DNA of 10,869 bases, taken from positions 1 to 10,869 of the forward strand of contig JAJCYF010000046.1 in assembly GCA_029263035.1 (NCBI GenBank), given 5' to 3'. Under the pieces are notes generated by a model. It did no database searches. It saw only the letters and a list, made by a program, of their open reading frames with translations, and was not told where the DNA came from. A program made the translations under genes and the position numbers. Origin of the DNA: Actinomycetes bacterium (GTDB lineage Bacteria > Actinomycetota > CADDZG01 > JAHWKV01). The number at the start of each line of letters is the position of its first letter. Within the stretch, counting starts at the first letter, position 1. Shown here piece by piece: positions 5,971 through 10,869 of the stretch.

Positions 5971-7296
5971 GTGGATTACACACCCCATACCACCGAAGAT
6001 ATCGCCGAGATGCTGGACACCATTGGTGTCGACACCATCGAGGATCTGTTCGCGCCCATCCCACAGAACCTGAGGCTGGGGCGCAGGCTCCGGCTGGGAG
6101 ACCCCAAAAGCGAGAGCGAGGTCTACGACCAGCTCTACGGCCTGGCGGCGCTGAACACAGCCACCGACCGGCTGACCTGCTTTGCCGGCGGGGGAGCGTA
6201 CGACCACTACATCCCCGCCGCGGTGAGGGCCTGCGCCGGCCGCAGCGAGTTCATGACCTCCTACACGCCGTACCAGCCCGAGCTGTCCCAAGGGGTGCTG
6301 GGTGCGGTCTTCGACTTCCAGAGCATGATCTGCGAGCTGACAGGGATGGAGATTTCCGGGTCCGGCCTCTACGACGGTGCCGCCGCGGTCAACGAGGCGG
6401 TCCACCTGGCCTCGGCTGCCACCGGCCGTCACAAGGTGGTGGTCAGTCAGGCCATCAACCCCAACTACCGAAAAGTGATGGACTCTCTGGGAGCAAGCCT
6501 GGAGTACGAGTTTGTAACTGCGCCATGCGAAAACGGCACCACAGATTTCGGCGACGTCGAAGGTGCCGCGGCCGTGATCATCAGCCAGCCCAACTTTTTC
6601 GGCTGCCTGGAGGATGTCGGGGCGGCGGCAGAGCGGGCACACGCAGCCGGCGCCCTGCTCATAGTGCACTTCGACCCTCTTTCGGTCGGACTGCTTGAGA
6701 GCCCGGGTTCCCTGGGAGCCGATGTCGTGGTGGGGGAGGGCCAGTGCCTCGGCAACGACCTGAACTACGGAGGTCCGTACCTCGGGATCTTCGCCACTCG
6801 CCTGGCGCATGCCCGGAGGATGCCCGGCCGTATCGTCGGCGCGACCGTCGATGTCCACGGCAAACCCGGCTACGTCCTCACCCTGCAGACCCGCGAGCAG
6901 CACATCCGGCGGGAGAAGGCGACTTCCAACGTCTGCACCGACCAGACCCTGATGGCGGTGACCGCCTCGGTTTACCTGTCCTGGCTCGGCCCTCAGGGAA
7001 TCAAGGAGTTGGGGGAACGCTGCGTGAGCCTTACCCACCTGGCCGCCGAACTGGCCGGGGAGCTTCCCGGCTGCCGGGTTCGCTTTGAGTCACCCTTTTT
7101 CCGGGAGTTCGTGCTGGAGGTCCCCGGAAGCGCCAAGGAGGCGCTGTCCAGGTTGGCGGCCTCCGGGTATCTGGCGGGACCGAGCCTTGAGATGTTCCCC
7201 GGCATGGAGAACTGCCTTCTGGTTGCAGCCACCGAGCGGCGCACCGTCGCCCAGGTGGAACAGATGGTCAAGTCGCTGGGGCAGGTGATCGCATGA
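5971..7296 (+). CDS. gcvPA: Glycine dehydrogenase (decarboxylating) subunit 1
   Basis: A 441-residue N-terminal half of the split P protein. With GcvPB it forms the PLP-dependent heterotetramer that decarboxylates glycine and loads the aminomethyl group on the H protein. Typical signatures: FAGGGAYDHYIPAAV, EFMTSYTPYQPELSQG, QSMICELTGME and the C-terminal REQHIRREKATSNVCTDQTL. The PLP lysine is in the partner subunit. Length is standard for the family. GTG at 5971 has GCGGAG (5961-5966) just upstream with a tight four-base gap, and the family N-terminus DYTPHT follows directly. The stop overlaps the gcvPB start as ATGA, which would help keep the two subunits equimolar. Confidence 0.95.
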   Translation: MDYTPHTTEDIAEMLDTIGVDTIEDLFAPIPQNLRLGRRLRLGDPKSESEVYDQLYGLAALNTATDRLTCFAGGGAYDHYIPAAVRACAGRSEFMTSYTPYQPELSQGVLGAVFDFQSMICELTGMEISGSGLYDGAAAVNEAVHLASAATGRHKVVVSQAINPNYRKVMDSLGASLEYEFVTAPCENGTTDFGDVEGAAAVIISQPNFFGCLEDVGAAAERAHAAGALLIVHFDPLSVGLLESPGSLGADVVVGEGQCLGNDLNYGGPYLGIFATRLAHARRMPGRIVGATVDVHGKPGYVLTLQTREQHIRREKATSNVCTDQTLMAVTASVYLSWLGPQGIKELGERCVSLTHLAAELAGELPGCRVRFESPFFREFVLEVPGSAKEALSRLAASGYLAGPSLEMFPGMENCLLVAATERRTVAQVEQMVKSLGQVIA

Positions 7297-8786
7297 GCCA
7301 GAACCCGAGTCCCGCAATCGAGGAGGGTTCGATCTACGACCTGTCGATCCCCGGCCGGAGGGCTTCGACCGTTCCTACGCCCGACGCCGGCGTCCCCACC
7401 GCAGCGGACGTGCTCCCGGGCGGGATGCTCCGCTCCGAGAGCCCGCACCTCCCCGAGGTATCCGAGCTCGACCTGGTGCGCCACTTCACGAACCTTTCCC
7501 GTAAGAACTGGTCGATCGAGGTCGGCGCCTACCCGCTCGGCTCGTGCACCATGAAGTACAACCCCAAGATCCACGAGCAGACCGCCGCCCTTCCCGGGTT
7601 CAGCCGCCTGCACCCCTGGCAGCCGGCGGAACAGGCCCAGGGAGCGCTGGCGCTGATCTGGGAGATGGAGCAGTTGCTGGTGGAGATCACCGGTATGGCC
7701 CGCGCATCGTTCCAGCCGGCCGCCGGAGCGGCGGGGGAGCTGACCGGCCTGCTGGTCGTCCGTGCCTACCACAAAGCCCAGGGCGGCACGCCGCGCGACA
7801 CCGTGCTGATCCCCGACTCGGCCCACGGCACCAACCCGGCGACGGTCCGGCTGGCCGGCTACAAGGTCAAGCAGATCCCCACCGACAGCCGCGGTCTGGT
7901 CGACATCGAAACGGTGCGCAACGCCATGGACGATAACGTCGCCGGCCTGATGCTGACCAACCCCAACACGCTCGGCCTGTTCGAGCGGGAGATCGAAGAG
8001 ATCGCCAAGGCAGTTCACTCCAAGGGCGGGCTGCTCTACTACGACGGCGCGAACCTTAACGCTATCGTCGGAGTGGTGCGGCCCGGTGACATGGGCTTCG
8101 ACGTGGTGCACATCAACATGCACAAGACCTTTACCACCCCGCACGGCGGCGGGGGGCCGGGCTCGGGCCCGGTAGCGGTCAGCAGCCGCCTCGCCCCATT
8201 CCTTCCGAGCCCGATTCCCGGCTTGGACTCCGAGACCGGCAGGTACTTCTGGGAGGACCTGCCGCAGTCGGTCGGGCGGGTCCACGGCTTCTACGGCAAC
8301 TTCGGCATGGTCGTACGGGCGTACACCTACCTGATCTCACTGGGCGCCGACGGCCTGCACAACCTGTCCGAGCGGGCGGTGCTGAACGCCAACTACCTCC
8401 GCACCCGCCTCGAGGGGACCTACCAGACCGCTCACCCGGGCCTGTGCATGCACGAGTTCGTCCTCACTGCCCGCAAGTTCCGCAAGGACTACGGCATCCG
8501 GGCAATGGACATCGCCAAGCGTCTGATCGACAAGGGATTCCATCCTCCGACGGTGTACTTCCCGCTGGTGGTGGAGGAGGCGATGATGGTCGAGCCGACC
8601 GAGACCGAGTCCAAGCAGACCCTGGACGCCCTGGCGGATGCCTTTCTCGAGATCGCTGCCGAAGCGGCATCGGATCCGGACGTCCTGCACGAAGCCCCGG
8701 TTAGAAGCCCGGTCGGGCGCCTGGATGAGGCCCGCGCTGTTCGTCAGCTGCAGACCCGTTGGAAACCGGCCGAGCAGCAGTCGTGA
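7293..8786 (+). CDS. gcvPB: Glycine dehydrogenase (decarboxylating) subunit 2, PLP-binding
   Basis: A 497-residue C-terminal half of the split P protein. K278, in VHINMHKTFTTPHGGGGPG, is the lysine that forms the Schiff base with PLP. Other family strings are GAYPLGSCTMKYNPK (78-92), SFQPAAGAAGELTG and DSAHGTNPATV. Residues after 400 form the small domain, with FHPPTVYFPLVVEEAMMVEPTE. Length and motif order are complete, so the subunit should be active. ATG at 7293 overlaps the gcvPA stop by four bases. The stop in turn overlaps the GTG of the membrane protein gene, so all the downstream genes of the operon appear translationally coupled. Confidence 0.96.
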   Translation: MSQNPSPAIEEGSIYDLSIPGRRASTVPTPDAGVPTAADVLPGGMLRSESPHLPEVSELDLVRHFTNLSRKNWSIEVGAYPLGSCTMKYNPKIHEQTAALPGFSRLHPWQPAEQAQGALALIWEMEQLLVEITGMARASFQPAAGAAGELTGLLVVRAYHKAQGGTPRDTVLIPDSAHGTNPATVRLAGYKVKQIPTDSRGLVDIETVRNAMDDNVAGLMLTNPNTLGLFEREIEEIAKAVHSKGGLLYYDGANLNAIVGVVRPGDMGFDVVHINMHKTFTTPHGGGGPGSGPVAVSSRLAPFLPSPIPGLDSETGRYFWEDLPQSVGRVHGFYGNFGMVVRAYTYLISLGADGLHNLSERAVLNANYLRTRLEGTYQTAHPGLCMHEFVLTARKFRKDYGIRAMDIAKRLIDKGFHPPTVYFPLVVEEAMMVEPTETESKQTLDALADAFLEIAAEAASDPDVLHEAPVRSPVGRLDEARAVRQLQTRWKPAEQQS

Positions 8787-9223
8787 CCGCCCCCGACAAA
8801 GCAGGCAGGCAGGCAGAGGTAACCAACCTGCTCTGGGTCCTGCGGCTGCTCATGGTGGTACACGTCCTTATCGCACTGGCTCAGTCTGTCTCCGCCGGCG
8901 CCTTCCTGGATGCCGACGGAGGTTCCGCCCTTCGCTTACACCAGCTGACCGGGACCTCCGTCATCACCACGGTCTCCGTCCTACAGGTCGTCGTCGCCAT
9001 ACTCTGCTGGCGGCGTCATCAGCACTCCGCCTGGCTGGCGCTCGGCAGCGCCGGCCTGTTCGTGGCCGAGATGGCGCAGATTGGTCTTGGTTTCACCGAT
9101 CAACTTGCACTCCACGTGCCGCTGGGCGCCAGCATCCTGGCAACTGCGGTGACGCTGCTCTTCGCGTCTCTCAAGCATTACGGCCCACCGGCCACGCGCA
9201 GCGGACTGCCCAAACAGGCCTGA
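8783..9223 (+). CDS. Four-helix integral membrane protein of unknown function
   Basis: A 146-residue protein with four predicted membrane helices at about 16-38, 56-76, 84-103 and 109-130. No signal peptide beyond the first helix and no named domain recognised. Two histidines stand at similar places: H53 in LHQLTG at the start of helix 2 and H111 in LHVPLG at the start of helix 4; H27 lies within helix 1. The two LHxxxG halves look like an internal duplication, and paired helix histidines are how heme-binding four-helix membrane proteins hold heme, so a redox or heme role is conceivable but unproven. GTG at 8783 overlaps the gcvPB stop as GTGA; an in-frame start at 8759 would extend it eight codons into gcvPB. 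Codons 7-12 contain four GCAG units. Confidence 0.72.
   Translation: MTAPDKAGRQAEVTNLLWVLRLLMVVHVLIALAQSVSAGAFLDADGGSALRLHQLTGTSVITTVSVLQVVVAILCWRRHQHSAWLALGSAGLFVAEMAQIGLGFTDQLALHVPLGASILATAVTLLFASLKHYGPPATRSGLPKQA
8801..8816 (+). repeat. (GCAG)4 short tandem repeat
   Basis: Four perfect GCAG units at codons 7-12 of the membrane protein gene. A tetranucleotide repeat near a start codon can slip and shift the frame, but four units is few, and the encoded residues AGRQAE are plausible as ordinary coding sequence. Confidence 0.6.
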
Positions 9224-9305
9224 CCGACCTCTCCGCTACTACCGGGACGACATTCAAGTTGAACTTGATGGTGAGCCTGTGTGGCTGCCGGAGCGGTGAA
9301 TTCTC

Positions 9306-9330
9306 GGATCGTCTCCGATCCCTGTTGGTT
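9306..9330 (+). terminator. Weak candidate terminator after the glycine-cleavage operon
   Basis: GGATCG (9306-9311), loop TCTC, CGATCC (9316-9321) form a perfect six-base-pair hairpin, followed by CTGTTGGTT. The T-run is poor. A second small palindrome, AGCTCC-CC-GGAGCT, lies at 9343-9356. The hairpin is 82 bases past the membrane protein stop, where the operon must end or read through. Confidence 0.25.
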
Positions 9331-9377
9331 CACTCATCCAGAAGCTCCCCGGAGCTGGGACAAGCGCGGTTAATGGA

Positions 9378-9399
9378 GCCCGCCAAGTGCCCGGCGGGC
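9378..9399 (+). repeat. Seven-base-pair GC hairpin
   Basis: GCCCGCC (9378-9384) and GGCGGGC (9393-9399) pair perfectly around the loop AAGTGCCC. No T-run follows, so it is not a standard intrinsic terminator; it could be part of one that needs Rho, or of a structured transcript. Confidence 0.5.
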
Positions 9400-9493
9400 A
9401 ACTCGACTACGTAGGGCCCACCGTCCCGGAGGCAGGGGTACGGCCACTGTCAGCGCCATTTCAGCGAACTCTCAGTAACATTAGCGCTCTCAA

Positions 9494-9507
9494 TTAACTG
9501 GAGTTAA
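9494..9507 (+). promoter_or_regulatory. Candidate operator, TTAACT-GG-AGTTAA
   Basis: A perfect inverted repeat with six-base arms and a two-base centre, in the AT-richer part of the gap, about 195 bases before the surface protein start and just before the -10-like TAGGCT at 9514-9519. Size and symmetry suit a dimeric repressor or activator. No known motif is recognised. Confidence 0.35.
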
Positions 9508-9585
9508 CGGTTTTAGGCTGGTAAGAAGTGTTCCAGCAGAGTATCGTTCCGAGATCGAACATTACAGGTCCGAAGATCGGCTCAA

Positions 9586-9627
9586 ACCGGGTCTTTGCCA
9601 AGGTGTTCGGTGCACCCGGTGGGTTTT
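9586..9627 (+). promoter_or_regulatory. Candidate attenuator-like hairpin in the leader of the surface protein gene
   Basis: ACCGGGT (9586-9592) pairs perfectly with ACCCGGT (9614-9620) around a 21-base loop and is followed by GGGTTTTCC. An alternative pairing, AAACC (9584-9588) with GGTTT (9622-9626), would compete for the same strand. Such mutually exclusive stems next to a T-run are the usual build of an attenuator, but the stems are short and nothing more is recognised. Confidence 0.25.
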
Positions 9628-9688
9628 CCTGCCGCCTGGCTCCCAGCCCCGGGCCGGATGGTTGCTTTTGTGCGCGTGTTTAATCGAC

Positions 9689-9694
9689 GGAGGT
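9689..9694 (+). promoter_or_regulatory. Shine-Dalgarno that selects the ATG at 9702
   Basis: GGAGGT lies seven bases before ATG 9702 and eleven before the GTG at 9706. It therefore favours the ATG, whose frame differs from the one that carries the signal peptide core and first domain. This is part of the case for a frameshift in the gene. Confidence 0.7.
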
Positions 9695-9701
9695 AGGCAT
9701 C

Positions 9702-10869
9702 ATGAGTGGTGGTAAGGGCTGGAACTCTCCCAGCCGGAAGCCGGCGTTGCGGGGCGGATTCACCAGCCTGCCCGCTGCCCGGACCCTCCGGCAGAAGTTT
9801 GCACTGGGCGGCCGCGCTCACGCTGCTGGTCGTATTGATCATTCCTATCAACGACGCATTTGCCGGTGTCGGCGGGTCCGCCACTCCCAACATGCCCACG
9901 AACGCCACGGTCGGGGAGACGTTCAACTCGTCCCTCACGATCGTAAACAACTCGAACGGGACCGAGGCGGTCGGCACCGTGACCGCGTCGCAAATCCGAA
10001 TGGTGCCCTCCTGCAGCGTCGTCAACGACCCCACCTGCACGGGCCCGGGCGCGGTAGCCGACCCCGGCACCTTTACGCTCAACGGGCCGTTCACCGGCCG
10101 AGCCGGGACCGGGTGTGCCGGCCAAACCTTCAACGCCGTGCTGATCAACCCGGCCACCGGCCAGGTCGAGTTCGTTCCGACAGCGGGCACCGTCGTCCTG
10201 CAGCAGCCCTCGATCGGAGACGACCTGGACACCTGCACCATCGACTACACGGTTACCGTGTCAACAAGGTTCCCAACCACGACGCAGTCCCCGCAGCGCC
10301 GGGCATTCAGACGGCGACCAACGCCAGCGCGGTGTTCTTCCACCCACTAAGCGGCCAGAGTGGGGGCGGCAGCGGCAGCGACGTCACCACGGTCCTTCAG
10401 GCAGCCCCGGCGATCGTGACCCAGGTCTCGGCCGCCGGAGTTCAAAACGGGACATCGTTTACCGACACCGCAACCCTGTCCGGCCTGGTCAACCCGGTCC
10501 AGGGCCCGGGCGCGGGCTCGGTGACCTACAGCGTGTTCGGTCCGAACGACCCGACCTGCGCGGGACCGGACCTGTATCTCGGAACCGACGACATCGTCAC
10601 CGGCGACGGGGACTACACCTCCGACCCGTTCACCCCGCCCGGCCCCGGCACCTACTTCTGGGTGGTCACCTACACCGGTGACCTGAACAACGCTCCGGTG
10701 ACCTCGCCCTGTGGCGCTCCGAACGAGAACGTCCGGGTCATCGACATCGACATCGACAAGACGGTCACCCCGGCGAGCCAGCCGGCGCCGACCGGTTCCT
10801 TCACCTACTCGATCGTCGTCACCAACCCGACGGCGTTCCCGCTTACCATCAACACCCTCGATGACGACA
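9702..10869 (+). CDS. Secreted surface protein with Ig-like and DUF11 modules; two compensating frameshifts; 3' end outside window
   Basis: The protein-like reading begins in the ATG 9702 frame, shifts by +1 near GGG 9806-9808, and returns to the first frame near 10258-10263. Joined this way it gives a basic N-terminus (MSGGKGWNSPSRKPALRGG), a hydrophobic core ALTLLVVLIIPINDAFA ending in a signal-peptidase site, a Cys-containing beta domain of about 150 residues (NATVGETFNSSLTIVNNSNG onward), a Gly/Ser linker, an Ig-like module (SVTYSVFGPNDPTC, GTYFWVVTYTGDLNN) and the start of a DUF11 repeat (DKTVTPASQPAPTGSFTYSI). DUF11 repeats are typical of exported adhesin- or cell-wall-type proteins. 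The frame of ATG 9702 stays open over all 389 visible codons, but from about 9810 to 10260 it reads Arg/His-rich nonsense, whereas the +1 frame there has strong GC-ending codons. Sequence error is the simplest explanation; a real compensated frameshift or pseudogene is possible. Confidence 0.75.
   Translation, partial: MSGGKGWNSPSRKPALRGGFTSLPAARTLRQKFALGGRAHAAGRIDHSYQRRICRCRRVRHSQHAHERHGRGDVQLVPHDRKQLERDRGGRHRDRVANPNGALLQRRQRPHLHGPGRGSRPRHLYAQRAVHRPSRDRVCRPNLQRRADQPGHRPGRVRSDSGHRRPAAALDRRRPGHLHHRLHGYRVNKVPNHDAVPAAPGIQTATNASAVFFHPLSGQSGGGSGSDVTTVLQAAPAIVTQVSAAGVQNGTSFTDTATLSGLVNPVQGPGAGSVTYSVFGPNDPTCAGPDLYLGTDDIVTGDGDYTSDPFTPPGPGTYFWVVTYTGDLNNAPVTSPCGAPNENVRVIDIDIDKTVTPASQPAPTGSFTYSIVVTNPTAFPLTINTLDDD

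Larger units (their letters stand above)
9224..9701 (+). other. Intergenic region of 478 bases upstream of the surface protein gene
   Basis: No convincing gene, tRNA or known riboswitch was seen in either strand. It holds a run of inverted repeats: 9306-9321, 9343-9356, 9378-9399 (GCCCGCC/GGCGGGC, loop of 8), CTACGTAG at 9407-9414, TTAACT/AGTTAA at 9494-9507, and ACCGGGT/ACCCGGT at 9586-9592 and 9614-9620. The part around 9465-9530 is AT-richer and is the best place for a promoter; TAGGCT at 9514-9519 resembles a -10 box but no good -35 is visible. The region likely carries the end of the previous operon, then the promoter and leader of the surface protein gene. Confidence 0.6.

Noticed and set aside
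4760..8285. Long open frames on the minus strand opposite gcvT, gcvPA and gcvPB (up to 430 codons)
   Set aside because: They are shadows in GC-rich DNA: they lie opposite complete, well-recognised genes, have odd composition and no recognisable domains.
8638..9414. A 258-codon plus-strand frame covering the end of gcvPB and the membrane protein
   Set aside because: Arg- and Pro-rich, without domains, and it overlaps two genes that are better supported in other frames.
9224..9701. tRNA, cobalamin, c-di-GMP or c-di-AMP riboswitch in the long gap
   Set aside because: Fragments such as GCCACTG are present, but the remaining conserved boxes of these elements are absent, and no tRNA T-loop or acceptor stem was found.
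9706..10350. GTG 9706 as the start of a complete 214-residue protein
   Set aside because: Its first 35 residues use poor codons, the Shine-Dalgarno favours ATG 9702, and its last 30 residues are out of frame with the clear continuation after 10263.
1..10869. CRISPR arrays, insertion sequences, integrases or attachment sites
   Set aside because: No regularly spaced repeats, transposase-like frames or terminal inverted repeats were seen.

Overview
The window is GC-rich, and its densely packed genes almost all lie on the plus strand. The order FHA protein (GarA type), FtsR-type MerR regulator, DUF151 bifunctional nuclease, McdR-type MerR regulator, glycine-cleavage genes matches the conserved actinobacterial locus known in Mycobacterium tuberculosis as Rv1827 to Rv1832. 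An actinomycetote is therefore very likely. The split two-subunit glycine dehydrogenase, the extra genes inside the block and the zinc-ribbon form of GarA suggest a lineage distant from Mycobacterium or Streptomyces, perhaps an early-branching or uncultivated one. That placement is inference.

Layout. Positions 2-103 hold the apparent tail of an upstream gene, followed by a short promoter region. From 175 to 3163 runs a compact set: garA-like FHA protein, ftsR-like regulator, a D,D-carboxypeptidase and a divergent hypoxanthine phosphoribosyltransferase, the last two joined by a GTGA overlap. The DUF151 nuclease follows at 3214-3690 after a 50-base gap that may hold a promoter. A 190-base regulatory gap (3691-3880) then leads into a second operon: McdR-like regulator, a small PD-(D/E)XK-like protein, gcvT, gcvPA, gcvPB and a four-helix membrane protein. 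All but one of these junctions overlap by a few bases. After about 480 bases without a gene, which hold several inverted repeats, a large secreted surface protein with Ig-like and DUF11 modules begins at 9702 and runs off the end.

How it fits together. GarA-type proteins switch 2-oxoglutarate and glutamate metabolism in response to Ser/Thr kinases. FtsR and McdR-type regulators control growth and division genes. The T and P proteins of glycine cleavage feed one-carbon metabolism. The carboxypeptidase trims peptidoglycan and the phosphoribosyltransferase salvages purines. The locus therefore joins central C/N metabolism to growth control. The 8-mer TAAGCTTG occurs once upstream of garA and twice upstream of the mcdR-like gene, and I did not see it elsewhere in the window, which suggests the two operons share a regulator. 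The H protein and lipoamide dehydrogenase of glycine cleavage are not in the window.

Points most worth a second look: the shared 8-mer operator candidate; the zinc ribbon on GarA; altered PRPP-site residues in the phosphoribosyltransferase; the nuclease-like protein coupled to gcvT; and the surface protein gene, which carries two compensating frameshifts that leave one frame open throughout.
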